From contig NZ_CP066150.1 of NCBI RefSeq assembly GCF_023206395.1, positions 1,674,001 through 1,738,000 on the forward strand: a stretch of DNA of 64,000 bases, read 5' to 3'. Shown here piece by piece: positions 26,697 through 36,947 of this stretch (within the stretch, counting starts at the first letter, position 1; every line of letters begins with the position of its first letter). The DNA comes from Vibrio sp. ED004. Its GTDB lineage: Bacteria > Pseudomonadota > Gammaproteobacteria > Enterobacterales > Vibrionaceae. The notes below the pieces were generated by a model that saw nothing but the letters and a program-made list of their open reading frames with translations, ran no database searches and had not been told where the DNA came from. Position numbers and translations under genes: made by a program.

Positions 26697-26846
26697 AGAT
26701 TATTTTCTCAGTTGAATAACATTTAGTATGAGCAACACCGTAAAAATGGTGCTGCTACAGCTTTTGCTGATCAGATGATTGATACGGAGCAAAGCGCGGT
26801 ATTCTGAGGCTTTTCCCCACATTCAGCAACTAAATTCTAATCGCAA

Positions 26847-28214
26847 CTAAGATTCTGTCGAGGTTATCTGGCGCTTCTGCTCGTACATTTTTTCATCAGC
26901 GGCTTTTAAAAGGCCATCCACATCGTTGAAGCAGTCGTTATAAACAACCCAACCCACACTGATTCTGAGATAAATTGAGTGCGTTTCATAAACCACAGGC
27001 GTTTCGCAGATCGCGCCTTGCAGTTTATTGGTAATCGATGCCACATGTTCTTCATCGATAATGCGCGGCAACAGAACTAGAAATTCATCCCCGCCCATCC
27101 TCGCTACAATATCTGAGGTACGCAGCTTACTCTTGATTCGTTTAGCACACTCAATCAAGACTTTGTCACCTGCGGCGTGACCATAGGTATCATTGATGGC
27201 CTTAAAGGCATCTAGGTCGATGTTGACCACTGCAAAGGTTTTGGTTTTCTGCTTTTGTACCGTTTTGAACGCTTGCTTGAGGCTGTACATGAAGTAACGG
27301 CGATTAGGTAGCATCGTCAGTTCATCATGCATTGAACGGCTATCCGCAATGCGATAGAGCCTGTAAATCATAATGTAAGCAACCGCTAGAATCAGCATTA
27401 GGGTGTAACCCACTAGCCTCACCCCATGAACACGGTACCAAGGCACATCCATCAACACATGTTCATTGCCTGACAACGCAAGGTACCAGCCACCATAAGG
27501 GAAGCTCACCTGCTCTGTCGTAAACGCATTCGAGAAGACGCTTGGTTTGCCATAGAAAACATCACCCTCTTTGCCGGCGCTGTTGGTTCCACGTATTGCC
27601 AATTCGTATTTTTTCTCAATCTTGCCGATGCCCACATCTTTCAGCAGTGCATCGAGATCAATCACCGCACTCGACACACCCCAATAGTCTTGATTAAAGG
27701 GAGGATCTCTAAAGATAGGCGTGCGCGTAATCAAGGCTTGACCACCTTGAAACAGGTCAAATGGCCCCGCGATAAAGGTATTCCCGATGTTGCGTGCGAT
27801 CTCTACCGACTCCCATTGGCTTGGGTGGTCACGGTAATCAATCCCGAGGATCTGCTCATTGCCTTCCATTGGATAAACGAAATTAAGTACATCGTTTTCA
27901 GCAAGGCCAATCAAGCGAATATGGAAGCCGTCACGGATAATGTTTTGAGCAATTTGATCCCAGCTCTTTTGATCTCCATTGGGGTTAATGGTCACAAGAG
28001 TCGAGAAATTATTGAGGATATACATGTCTGACACGATCGTCGCTTCTATGCGGGATCGAATAATCGAGAGCTGCTTTTTTGCCTCTGAATAGGATTCATT
28101 TTTAAGATAGGTTAATTCCTTGGCGTGAAAAAACTCGATAGCACTCACTACCACTAGGAAAAACAACAAAGATAATAATTTGGCAGGCAATTGCTTGCTA
28201 GAACCACTTGGCAT
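26847..28214 (-). CDS. Membrane-bound diguanylate cyclase with CHASE-type sensor
   Basis: A 455-residue inner-membrane enzyme. A first hydrophobic segment (about residues 10-28) is followed by a periplasmic domain of about 225 residues that resembles the CHASE sensor. A second hydrophobic segment lies near residues 268-288. The GGDEF domain follows, with active-site motif RMGGDEF and an intact inhibitory site RTSD five residues earlier. It should make c-di-GMP and be product-inhibited. The ligand of the periplasmic domain is unknown. Confidence 0.9.
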   Translation of the reverse strand: MPSGSSKQLPAKLLSLLFFLVVVSAIEFFHAKELTYLKNESYSEAKKQLSIIRSRIEATIVSDMYILNNFSTLVTINPNGDQKSWDQIAQNIIRDGFHIRLIGLAENDVLNFVYPMEGNEQILGIDYRDHPSQWESVEIARNIGNTFIAGPFDLFQGGQALITRTPIFRDPPFNQDYWGVSSAVIDLDALLKDVGIGKIEKKYELAIRGTNSAGKEGDVFYGKPSVFSNAFTTEQVSFPYGGWYLALSGNEHVLMDVPWYRVHGVRLVGYTLMLILAVAYIMIYRLYRIADSRSMHDELTMLPNRRYFMYSLKQAFKTVQKQKTKTFAVVNIDLDAFKAINDTYGHAAGDKVLIECAKRIKSKLRTSDIVARMGGDEFLVLLPRIIDEEHVASITNKLQGAICETPVVYETHSIYLRISVGWVVYNDCFNDVDGLLKAADEKMYEQKRQITSTES

Positions 28215-28500
28215 TCACGAACCTCTAACACTTTTGTTCTGTTTACTGCCTTAAATCGGCTCATTTCTGGCTAATTCTTTCAGTATGCCGACACGCAGTT
28301 AAAAATCCACACTTTGCGTTGGGTCTCATTTCATTATTGAGCGATTCATCACTTCACTGTGAGTTAACTACACTGATTAATAAATCAAAAAACCTTAATG
28401 AACCTTTTAAAGCTTACATTGTATTGACCCAAACCTTACATTAAAGGATTCATCAGTGTTATTTTATACTTACAATTAATCAGCTTGGTACCTTACAAAC

Positions 28501-29691
28501 ATGAAGCTAAAATCTCTCACTCTGTGCACTTTGTTATCTGCCTCTGTCGCAGCAGCGTTTCAAGTACAAGCAACTTCTGACGAGCAACAGACTGTTAACG
28601 TACAAGAGCGTATTAACATACAAGCAACAAGCGTACCAAATGTTCAATCACAAGCTGATTCTCTCTACTCTCAAAAACAATCTTTCAAACAATCCGCCGA
28701 TTTGATTCGCACGACCTACGAAAGCCAACTCTTCACCCTGCCAGCATTCAAAGAGGGTCACTATGGTTTGCGTATGTATCGACAAACATTAGACGACAAA
28801 TATTCTGCCGCGGTGTGGAGTGATATGGCACGCGTATCAAGCAAGCTCAGCCGCCTGTCGAATGATGTTCACACCATGGAACAAATCGTCCTTTATTCAG
28901 AGAAACGCGTGGCTTCTTATGTCGGTGACGACGATGAACGCAGTGTTCGACGCTACAACATCACCAAGCACATGCCTGAATATCTGTACCTCGGTGTCGA
29001 CCTTCTGGGTTCTATGGCACGTGCGAACGAATACGGTTTGGAACACAAGAACGATGCCAAACTGCGTGAAATCATTCGTCGCTATGACTTCTCTCGCTAC
29101 GTAACCAATGAAGACATGGTCAAAGCGTGGGCGGCTCAACTTGCAAACCAAGTTTACTGGCTGCGTCAGTTGGGTGAGCAAGATGTGGTTGATGAGTTCG
29201 TTGATACCTTCAAAAAAGCGTACCCAGACGACAAAGACAAGAAACTTTCAAGCCAGCAATACGGTAATAAGATCTATGGCATGACACATGTGATCTTCGG
29301 TGACTCGGAATACTACCAACATCAAGTGAGCGAGCAAGAACACCAATGGATCTACGATTACTTTAGAGAAAACATCGATACCATCCTGCTGCGCGCGAAA
29401 GAAGATGTGATTGCAGAGGTTGGATTAACCTTCCTACTTGCAGGCCTAGAAGATGATCCGGTTGTAGAGAAAACTCGACTCGCGATCCAAGCTTCTATCG
29501 ATAAAAAACACGGGATGATCCCGTCTATAACGGGTGACTTTGACCTTGAGTACGGTGAGCATCGCAACGTATTGGCAATCATGCTGCTTGATTGGCAACA
29601 AGTGAACGAAGCACCGACGTTCAAGGGCAATCCAAAAATGTTTAAAACAATTCCTTACGGGCTCATTGAAAACCAACCATTGAGTAAATAG
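28501..29691 (+). CDS. Exported protein of unknown function, possibly DUF3541
   Basis: A 396-residue protein with a clear signal peptide (MKLKSLTLCTLLSASVAAAF then QVQAT), so it acts in the periplasm or outside. The mature part is helix-rich and looks all-alpha; I see no enzyme motif. Proteins of this type occur widely in vibrios, and I believe they belong to DUF3541, but this is from memory. It is followed by a strong terminator and appears to be monocistronic. Confidence 0.75.
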   Translation: MKLKSLTLCTLLSASVAAAFQVQATSDEQQTVNVQERINIQATSVPNVQSQADSLYSQKQSFKQSADLIRTTYESQLFTLPAFKEGHYGLRMYRQTLDDKYSAAVWSDMARVSSKLSRLSNDVHTMEQIVLYSEKRVASYVGDDDERSVRRYNITKHMPEYLYLGVDLLGSMARANEYGLEHKNDAKLREIIRRYDFSRYVTNEDMVKAWAAQLANQVYWLRQLGEQDVVDEFVDTFKKAYPDDKDKKLSSQQYGNKIYGMTHVIFGDSEYYQHQVSEQEHQWIYDYFRENIDTILLRAKEDVIAEVGLTFLLAGLEDDPVVEKTRLAIQASIDKKHGMIPSITGDFDLEYGEHRNVLAIMLLDWQQVNEAPTFKGNPKMFKTIPYGLIENQPLSK

Positions 29692-29719
29692 AAACTCCAA
29701 GGTTTACCTACAGAATCTA

Positions 29720-29754
29720 AAAAGCCGCACACCTTTCGAGGCCTGCGGCTTTTT
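29720..29754. terminator. Terminator between convergent genes
   Basis: AAAAGCCGCA pairs with TGCGGCTTTT around a 14-base loop, with T residues after it. Confidence 0.8.
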
Positions 29755-29800
29755 AATGTCTGTTACGTTCCTACGACATCAATCCAAAAATAGTCGTTCA

Positions 29801-30418
29801 TCAAGCTTCAGAGACGGCTTTATTCATCACTATCGTGAAATCCCCTTCTGTGTAACCTTCTATTAAGGAGACATCATCACACAGCGTTTTACAGAAGCGA
29901 TAGACACCTTTAGGGTGATAGCTCATCAAGGTATTGCGCGAAGGATATTGGCTTGAGTTAAGCAGATTAAAAATTACGGTCTGATTCGCTAGCCCAAACA
30001 TACGAGTAATCATGTTAGTCAGATAGTTGGAATCGCGAGAGATGTAGTTCAGTGAACCACTGGCGATAACCACATCGTGCGCTTCTAGGTTCATCTTACT
30101 CATGTCACCCGCAATGAACTTGCAACGAGCTTCGGTGTAGTTTTGCTTGGCCTTCTTAAGAAAATCGGCGTGTTGGTCAACGCCTGTGTACGACTGAATA
30201 CGATAGATACTGTCAAGCAGTTCGAACAACTCTCCATAGCCACACCCCAAATCCAAAACACTCTTCTTCTCAAAGTCGGCCGAGCGTGCGATGACTTCGA
30301 AGCGACATAATTGGCTCTCTTCGTTAGTCCAACCTAAAGACTTTGCCTTGTCACCCTGCCAACGATTAGTTTGCTTTCGGTGATACCAATACACCTTAAA
30401 ACGATCACGCCAATGCAT
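29801..30418 (-). CDS. SAM-dependent methyltransferase, class I
   Basis: A 205-residue cytoplasmic methyltransferase. The SAM-binding motif I VLDLGCGYGEL is followed by an acidic end of strand beta-2 (YTGVDQHADF) and FIAGDMSKM. The ATG at 30418 overlaps the stop of the histidine kinase gene as TAATG, a sign of translational coupling; a GTG at 30436 is a less likely start. The substrate is unknown. It is the last gene of a cluster with a two-component system. Confidence 0.87.
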   Translation of the reverse strand: MHWRDRFKVYWYHRKQTNRWQGDKAKSLGWTNEESQLCRFEVIARSADFEKKSVLDLGCGYGELFELLDSIYRIQSYTGVDQHADFLKKAKQNYTEARCKFIAGDMSKMNLEAHDVVIASGSLNYISRDSNYLTNMITRMFGLANQTVIFNLLNSSQYPSRNTLMSYHPKGVYRFCKTLCDDVSLIEGYTEGDFTIVMNKAVSEA

Positions 30419-31671
30419 TATGAGAAATCTACCCACACTTCACGACCACCAGCCAACTCTTGGTTGTGATATTGCCATTGATATTGTGCGAGCAGTTTTT
30501 CGGTTAACTCTAGCCCGAGACCAAAGCCGAGATTATTGTCTTCTACCGTGCCGTCGGTGTTGTGGTTAACAATGGTGACTTTTGAACCGACTTGAACCAT
30601 ATCCACAGTGCCGCTTCCTGTGTGTTGGAAGGCATTACGAATCAAGTTGGTCAATACAATTCGGGTGAGTCCCACTGGCAACTGGCATTGTGTATCGTCG
30701 CTTTCAAAATTCACGACCACAGCCTTGCCATTCAATAGATAAGTTAAGTCGTAGTTTATTTGTTGCAGCATGTCGCCAAGGTGTATGTTTTCCAGAGGCA
30801 GGTCTTTGTCTTGTTGTCGAGTTAGCCACAACAAGGTCTCTGTGAGGTCTGTCATGGTGAAACCCGCACGCTTAATTCGGTCTATCACTTCGAGCTGCTT
30901 TTCTGGACTCTTGCCTTTTTGAATCAGCTTCTCTAACAGTTCACTGTTGGTTCTTGTTACAGCGATAGGTGTGCGTAACTCGTGACTCGCGTAACCTAAG
31001 AACTTCTGCTCTCGTTCTAAGCTGCTTTGAACCGAACTTAAGCTATCACGAATGATGTTAGCCAAGGTGTTCAGCTCACTGAAATGAAAATCGGGAGTGG
31101 GTTCACTAAGATTATCTTTGTCTAACGACTTAGCCCAATTCTTTAGCTGTTCAACAGGCGATGCCACCTTACGTAATATCAAAATTAGAATGACAAAAAA
31201 TAACACGATAGCGACTAAAGCCGTGAAAAAAATGACCACAAAGTGCGGAAGCCCATCATCATTCATATAGGGATCAGACTTTTGAGTAAATACGGCAGAA
31301 ACATATCGAATCTCATCACCTTTCATCACCTTCATGGCAAAATAACCTTCTTCCGGAGGTGAGAATATGGATTTACCAATGATCATTTTTGTGATGAGGT
31401 CGAATTGGAGTTCGTTCTGCTTAAGGTTGTTCTGGATGCTTTGTGGCAGATCGCTCCATTGAGTTGCTACAGTAAATTCTTGATTGTTCATCGGCTTACC
31501 CGGCTTCACTGCGTCTTGCTGAGCTTGAGCAATCATAGAGCCACGCATCGCGATATCCATACCCGAGACAAAGTATTTTACGCTCAATGTAGACAGAACC
31601 AGAATCGTCGTGACACCTGTAACCAGAATCGCCAATAAAACGTAGATCCTTAAACTTGGTCTGATCTTCAT
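30418..31671 (-). CDS. Sensor histidine kinase
   Basis: A 417-residue membrane sensor kinase. The N-terminal segment (about residues 8-32) and a second one (about residues 143-166) bracket a periplasmic domain of about 110 residues. The H-box YASHELRTPIAV carries the phosphorylated histidine, and the ATPase region has LIRNAFQHTG (N box) and GFGLGLELTEKL (G2). It overlaps the response regulator gene by 4 bases and the methyltransferase gene by 1 base. Lying just behind an RND efflux operon, it may sense a compound pumped by that system. Confidence 0.93.
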   Translation of the reverse strand: MKIRPSLRIYVLLAILVTGVTTILVLSTLSVKYFVSGMDIAMRGSMIAQAQQDAVKPGKPMNNQEFTVATQWSDLPQSIQNNLKQNELQFDLITKMIIGKSIFSPPEEGYFAMKVMKGDEIRYVSAVFTQKSDPYMNDDGLPHFVVIFFTALVAIVLFFVILILILRKVASPVEQLKNWAKSLDKDNLSEPTPDFHFSELNTLANIIRDSLSSVQSSLEREQKFLGYASHELRTPIAVTRTNSELLEKLIQKGKSPEKQLEVIDRIKRAGFTMTDLTETLLWLTRQQDKDLPLENIHLGDMLQQINYDLTYLLNGKAVVVNFESDDTQCQLPVGLTRIVLTNLIRNAFQHTGSGTVDMVQVGSKVTIVNHNTDGTVEDNNLGFGLGLELTEKLLAQYQWQYHNQELAGGREVWVDFS

Positions 31672-32381
31672 TCTGGTCGTAACTCCTTAATCGCAAAGCC
31701 TTTGCCCGCAATGGTATGCAGCAACTTATTGTCTTGTTCAGCATCGACTTGTTTACGCAGGTTGAAGATATGCACTTTTAAGCTATTACTATCGGGTTGG
31801 TCGTCACCCCACACGCCCTGCATGATCGTCTCTCGTGAAACAGGATTAGGGCTAGAACGCATCAACACTTCTAAGATTTTGAGCGCCGTAGGAGAGAGCT
31901 TGAGAGGTGAATTCGCGCGATAAGCTTGATGTTGTTTAAGGTCGATCTCCAAATCACTCACCGATAAGCGGCTCACCTGACCGCTGCGTCGCTTTGCCAA
32001 TACTTGCGCTCGAACAATCAGCTCTTCCATCGCAAATGGTTTGATCAAGTAATCATCCGCACCTTTTGAAAAACCCGTCAACTTGTCATCGAGCGTGTCA
32101 CGCGCCGTCAGCATCAATACGGGAGTATCGATACCTTGTGCTCGTAAGTTCTCACACACCTGCAAGCCATTCATTTTTGGCAAGTTAAGATCGAGAATCA
32201 CCGCATCATAGCGGTTGGTTTCGATAAGGTTGAGTCCAGCTAAACCATTCGCTGCGTGATCGCACTGAATATCTTCTAAATCGAGGTAATCGATAACAGC
32301 CCTCGCCAAATCGAGGTCATCTTCAACCAAAAGCAGTTGAAGCGTATCTGTGAGTTTATTAGTGACGGATTCTGCCATCAT
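31668..32381 (-). CDS. OmpR-family response regulator
   Basis: A 237-residue DNA-binding response regulator. The receiver domain has the acidic pocket LLVEDD, phospho-acceptor DLNLPKM and KPF lysine. The C-terminal winged helix ends in VHIFNLRKQVD and TIAGKGFAI. It partners the overlapping kinase gene downstream. The start MMAESV allows two ATG codons. It begins 136 bases after the end of the RND pump gene on the same strand. Confidence 0.94.
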   Translation of the reverse strand: MMAESVTNKLTDTLQLLLVEDDLDLARAVIDYLDLEDIQCDHAANGLAGLNLIETNRYDAVILDLNLPKMNGLQVCENLRAQGIDTPVLMLTARDTLDDKLTGFSKGADDYLIKPFAMEELIVRAQVLAKRRSGQVSRLSVSDLEIDLKQHQAYRANSPLKLSPTALKILEVLMRSSPNPVSRETIMQGVWGDDQPDSNSLKVHIFNLRKQVDAEQDNKLLHTIAGKGFAIKELRPE

Positions 32382-32517
32382 GACGACCTCTATTATTAGT
32401 TGTTGTGTGGCTTGTTATGCAATGATCTTTAATATCTTGTCTAGTAACGAACCTAGACCGATGTAGCAGAGACTCACTCAGCAATCATCAGCCTAGATAC
32501 CATTCGCTTAGCCATTG

Positions 32518-35500
32518 TTAAGCTGTTTGTTCAACGCCTTTGACTCGATTTGTGACTTTAAGAATCAGAGACTTAATCTCACACTGAATCATTAACAATG
32601 CTGGTGTCAGAATCAGTGTAATAAACGTCGCAAACAAAATACCGTAGCCTAATGCCGCTGCCGCAGGAATCAGGAATTGAGCCTGCAAAGACGTTTCACT
32701 TAACAATGGCGTCAAACCTGCGAACGTCGTCACCGATGTAAGTAATACGGCTCTCAGTCGGCCTGAACACGCTTCAACAATTGCATCGTGAACCGATTTA
32801 CCCTTTTCTTTGATTAGCTCGTTAAAACGAGAAACCAACAACAAGCTGTCATTCACCACCACGCCGCTCAACGCGAGAATACCATTTAACGATAGGATAC
32901 TGATTGTTAAGTCATTCCACCAGTGTCCTAGGATTGCGCCAACAATACCAAATGGAATCGCCGTCATGATGATCACTGGCTGTATATAAGACTTCAGCGG
33001 GATAGCAAGCAGTGTGTAAATAGCAATCATAGCGAGCACAAACATACTCATCATCGAGCTAGCCGTCTCTTCTTGCTCTTCCGTTTCGCCTGCAAAATCG
33101 ACCTTTAATCCCGGGTACTGCGCTTCTAGATCCGGTACTAATGTGTCTTGCAGCTGACGAACAAGCTCTGCCGGTGCCACCACGTCTTTATCTAATACTG
33201 CACTGATGTATACAGCACGTTGGCTATCAATGCGTGTGATCTCTGATACTTGGTAATCTGAATGTACTTCAGCAACCGAACTTAAAGGCACCACAGTACC
33301 ATCGTTGGTTCTCACACTAGACTGCTTAATATCAGCAATGGTTTGACGATCGGATTCTGGGTAACGAACTCGAACTTTCACCTCATCCTTACCACGTTGG
33401 AACTGCTGAACGATGTCGCCACCAAACGCTTGTAACACTTGCTGTGAAAGACTTGCAGTATCAAACCCTAATGCTCGGCCTTGTTGTGTTAATTCAAAGC
33501 GATACTGAGGTTCGCCAAGATCCAAGTTATGATCAATGCCACTCACACCTTCAATAAATTGCAGCTTAGTTAAGAAATCATTGCCTGCTGCAGTCACTGA
33601 TTCTTCGTTCCACGCTTTCAGTTCGACTTTGAAGTTGTCGACCATCTCCATTTTAGACAAGATTTTGAGCTTCTTAACCCCTTCCATTTGGCCAACAGCC
33701 TCTTGCCACGCATCTGCAAACTCGTTCGATGTATAAACACTGTCGCTGTCCAATTCAATTTTCACTTGGCCTGAATCATCGGCATCGGCGATAACTTGAA
33801 GGCTAAGCAATTCAGATGGTTCACCTTGAGCACCGTATTGAGATCTCAGTGTTTCATCGGTTTGTTTTGCTGCCGCTTCAAGCACTAGCAAATTTTGTTG
33901 TGTTTGACCAAAGCTTGCGTCATTTTGCATCGACATATCAGCCGTCACAGTGTCGCCTGGCATGTCAGGGAAGAACGCCACACGAACCGCGCCCGTCATT
34001 GGTAATCCTGCTACTAAGATTAGTAGCGACAAGAAAACCATCACCACGGCATAACGCAGTTTCAGCGCCCATTCAATCACAGGGCAGTAGATGCGCTTAT
34101 TGAACCAACCTAATCCAGTATCGGCAGCATGTTGAACGCGAGCCCACAGCCCCTTCTTCTCACTGCGCTTGGTATTAATGTGTGCAAGGTGCGATGGCAG
34201 AATGAATTTAGACTCAACCAAAGACAGCAGTAAACAGATAGTCACGACCGTACCGAACTGAGCGTAAATCTGGCCCATTTTACCTTCAACGTTAGCGAGT
34301 GCTAAGAAGGCAACAACCGTCGTTAACACACCAAATATGGTCGGTGATGCCACTTTCATTGTGCCTCGAATGGTACTGCCTATCGAGTCGCCTTCTTCTT
34401 TGCGCGTGGAGTAGATACTTTCCCCGACCACAACGGCATCATCGACCACTATCCCGAGCGCCATAATGAAACCAAAGGTGGTCATTTCATTGATGGTTAA
34501 CCCCATAAAGGTGTCTGTCATGAAGAACATGGTGCCAAAGAATACGAACGGTAATCCCGCTGCTACCCAGAAAGCGACACGCACGTTAAGGAAGACCGCT
34601 AACACGATGAAGACCAAAGCAATACCGGTAAGCGCGTTCTTCACCAACAGGCTCAAACGGTCTTTGATCATGGTACTTTTGTCGTACCAAGTTTCGATTT
34701 CGACATCGCTAGGCAGCATGTTGCTGTTTTCCCAGCGCTCTACCACTTTCTCTGCTTGCTCGACAATGCTGACGACGTCTCCGTATTCGTCCATCACGAT
34801 CTGAATCGCCATCGCATTCTGTTGGTTGTAACGAGACAGCATGAAGGTGTCATCGGCAAACATGTCTTCGACGTTGGCAATATCACCCAATGTAATCTGA
34901 GTGCCATCAGTGGTCGTCATCACCGGAATTGCGTTGAAATCTTGGATCTCATACGCCTGCTCAGACACCTTTAAACGAACCGTTTTTTCGCCGTTGCGAA
35001 GGCTAGTAGAGATTGCAGCAGAAGACTCCGCATTGATCGCTTCTGAAACGTCAGTCAGAGTTAAGCCGTAAGCTTGGAGCTTATTTTCATCAACCTCAAC
35101 TGAAATCATAGGATCAGCCTTAGCCTTGATTTCCAGATCGCGAATCGAAGACTGACTCAGTAAATCCGATTTAAGTTGCTCCGCTAAACTCTGTAGCGTT
35201 GCTCTGTCTGCATCCCCATCATCCCCATAAAGCTGTACCCATAAGGCGTGATCTTGCATGCGAGCCTTATCAATCACAGGGTTATCAGCGCCTGCAGGCA
35301 GGTTATTGATCGCATCAACCTTGGTTTTTACGTCGGCTAAAAGGGTATCAAGATCGTAAGTGCTCGTTTTCTCGATCGAAACATGGCTACCGTTCGCATC
35401 AGAAGTCGACGTGATGCGCTTAATGCCCGGCACGGTTTCTAACGCATCTTCAATCTTAATCGCGAGGCCTTCTTCCGCCTGAACAGGGTCGCCACTGTCA

Positions 35501-35715
35501 TAGGTTACCGACACTGTTACTACATCAGGTTCAAGGCTTGGGAACGCCTCTTTACGCAATGAGTTCAGTGATAACAGACCAATGATAATCACGCCCACTA
35601 ACAGTAAGTTCGCTGCCACCGAGTTATTTGCGAACCATGCGATTGCGCCAGTATGTGGCTTGCTTGGCGTCTGATTACTGTCCACTTGGTTATTAGGTTT
35701 CAACTCATGAGACAT
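32518..35715 (-). CDS. RND efflux pump inner-membrane subunit (AcrB/HAE1-like)
   Basis: A proton-driven drug or compound exporter of 1065 residues, the usual size. It has a first membrane segment near residues 35-55, two large periplasmic loops and 12 membrane segments in total. Motif VVDDAVVVGES contains the two aspartates of the proton relay in the fourth segment. A second-half motif VVNDSLLLVSRFNE is seen too. It is the last gene of a three-gene efflux operon, 2 bases after the adaptor. Substrate is unknown. Confidence 0.95.
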   Translation of the reverse strand: MSHELKPNNQVDSNQTPSKPHTGAIAWFANNSVAANLLLVGVIIIGLLSLNSLRKEAFPSLEPDVVTVSVTYDSGDPVQAEEGLAIKIEDALETVPGIKRITSTSDANGSHVSIEKTSTYDLDTLLADVKTKVDAINNLPAGADNPVIDKARMQDHALWVQLYGDDGDADRATLQSLAEQLKSDLLSQSSIRDLEIKAKADPMISVEVDENKLQAYGLTLTDVSEAINAESSAAISTSLRNGEKTVRLKVSEQAYEIQDFNAIPVMTTTDGTQITLGDIANVEDMFADDTFMLSRYNQQNAMAIQIVMDEYGDVVSIVEQAEKVVERWENSNMLPSDVEIETWYDKSTMIKDRLSLLVKNALTGIALVFIVLAVFLNVRVAFWVAAGLPFVFFGTMFFMTDTFMGLTINEMTTFGFIMALGIVVDDAVVVGESIYSTRKEEGDSIGSTIRGTMKVASPTIFGVLTTVVAFLALANVEGKMGQIYAQFGTVVTICLLLSLVESKFILPSHLAHINTKRSEKKGLWARVQHAADTGLGWFNKRIYCPVIEWALKLRYAVVMVFLSLLILVAGLPMTGAVRVAFFPDMPGDTVTADMSMQNDASFGQTQQNLLVLEAAAKQTDETLRSQYGAQGEPSELLSLQVIADADDSGQVKIELDSDSVYTSNEFADAWQEAVGQMEGVKKLKILSKMEMVDNFKVELKAWNEESVTAAGNDFLTKLQFIEGVSGIDHNLDLGEPQYRFELTQQGRALGFDTASLSQQVLQAFGGDIVQQFQRGKDEVKVRVRYPESDRQTIADIKQSSVRTNDGTVVPLSSVAEVHSDYQVSEITRIDSQRAVYISAVLDKDVVAPAELVRQLQDTLVPDLEAQYPGLKVDFAGETEEQEETASSMMSMFVLAMIAIYTLLAIPLKSYIQPVIIMTAIPFGIVGAILGHWWNDLTISILSLNGILALSGVVVNDSLLLVSRFNELIKEKGKSVHDAIVEACSGRLRAVLLTSVTTFAGLTPLLSETSLQAQFLIPAAAALGYGILFATFITLILTPALLMIQCEIKSLILKVTNRVKGVEQTA

Positions 35716-35717
35716 GA

Positions 35718-36947
35718 CTAGCCCTCCGCCTTAGCCAAAACGACCATGCCCGATTTAAAGCTGCTTAACGGACGCTTAACCACTTGTACACTGTCATCAG
35801 TTTCCACGCCCAGTTTGGTAGGATCGATGTAAATTAAACCGCCCTTTTCAAACTCAACATCCGCGTTTGATTTAGAAAGCAGACCGTTGTCATCAACAAA
35901 CCACAGCTCCCCCTGCTGCGAAAGTGCTGAAGCCGGAAGTTCCCACAATTGAGTTAATTGCTTGCCTGAAATCGTTGCTTGCACGAACGTGCCTGGATAA
36001 AGATCTTTCTCTTGCTCCAAAGGGTTGTCGACTTTCACGATCAATGAGCGCTGACGCGTGTCTTGTTGTAAGTGCTGCTCTACTCGTTCGACATAGCCTT
36101 GCCATTGGAATTGGCCATCAGAACTCGACAGAGTCACTGGCCATGGCTGATCTTTCAATTGCGTGTTATCACTACTTGGCAGGCTCAACCATTGGCTTTC
36201 AGAAAGAGGCACAGAAACTTCAACCTCATCGATGCTGTATAACGTAGCGATCTGTGCACCCGTTTGTGCGTAGCTTCCCGGTTGAACATCACGACTCACG
36301 ACCAACGAATCAAAAGGGGCAACCAAGGTTGTTTTTTCGAGGTCTTGCTCAGCCTTGACCAATTCAAGCTTGGCATTCTCTAGAGCTGCTGTAACTTGCG
36401 CCAGTTGTGGCTCACGCAATACTAAAGGTGAATCAGGCTCACCAGACAAACCAGAGCGTTGCCATTCAGACTTCGCTTGTTCGCCTTGTCTTTGTTCTTC
36501 CAATAAATCCAGTTGAGCTTGAGCCACATTCGCCTTTGCTTGGGTTACCGCTTGTTGGTAACTGGTCGAATCGATATTGGCGATCACCTCACCTTGGCCA
36601 ATCACCTGCCCAGTTTCAAACTGCGAGCTGATCGTTTCTACTCGGCCACCGACTTCCGTTGAAAACATCAATTCGTAACGCGACTTTGCTTCGCCATAAC
36701 CCACAACTTCGGCTTGGTAGTCACCCAATGTTGCGAGCACCACAGACACTTGTTGCTGTTGTGATGCAGCCAAGGTCGTCGCTTCGATAGACTTCGTATC
36801 AATAGACATAGCTTGAGGCTCGGAAACCGTGAGTTCATTCGCCTTCTGAGGTGCGCTTACAACTTGAGAACCGTTGTAAGCGAGGGCTGCAAAGATGCTT
36901 GAACCAGCCACTAGAGTGATGGCAATTGTGATGGTATTCAGTTTCAT
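35718..36947 (-). CDS. RND efflux periplasmic adaptor (membrane fusion protein)
   Basis: A 409-residue adaptor linking the inner-membrane pump with the outer-membrane channel. The N-terminal hydrophobic segment (residues 6-26) anchors or exports it. The lipoyl domain halves (GGRVETISSQFETGQVIGQG and TTLVAPFDSLVVSRDVQPGS) flank a helical hairpin of about 80 residues with Ala, Gln and Glu. It overlaps the outer-membrane factor gene by 4 bases and is followed 2 bases later by the pump gene. Confidence 0.94.
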   Translation of the reverse strand: MKLNTITIAITLVAGSSIFAALAYNGSQVVSAPQKANELTVSEPQAMSIDTKSIEATTLAASQQQQVSVVLATLGDYQAEVVGYGEAKSRYELMFSTEVGGRVETISSQFETGQVIGQGEVIANIDSTSYQQAVTQAKANVAQAQLDLLEEQRQGEQAKSEWQRSGLSGEPDSPLVLREPQLAQVTAALENAKLELVKAEQDLEKTTLVAPFDSLVVSRDVQPGSYAQTGAQIATLYSIDEVEVSVPLSESQWLSLPSSDNTQLKDQPWPVTLSSSDGQFQWQGYVERVEQHLQQDTRQRSLIVKVDNPLEQEKDLYPGTFVQATISGKQLTQLWELPASALSQQGELWFVDDNGLLSKSNADVEFEKGGLIYIDPTKLGVETDDSVQVVKRPLSSFKSGMVVLAKAEG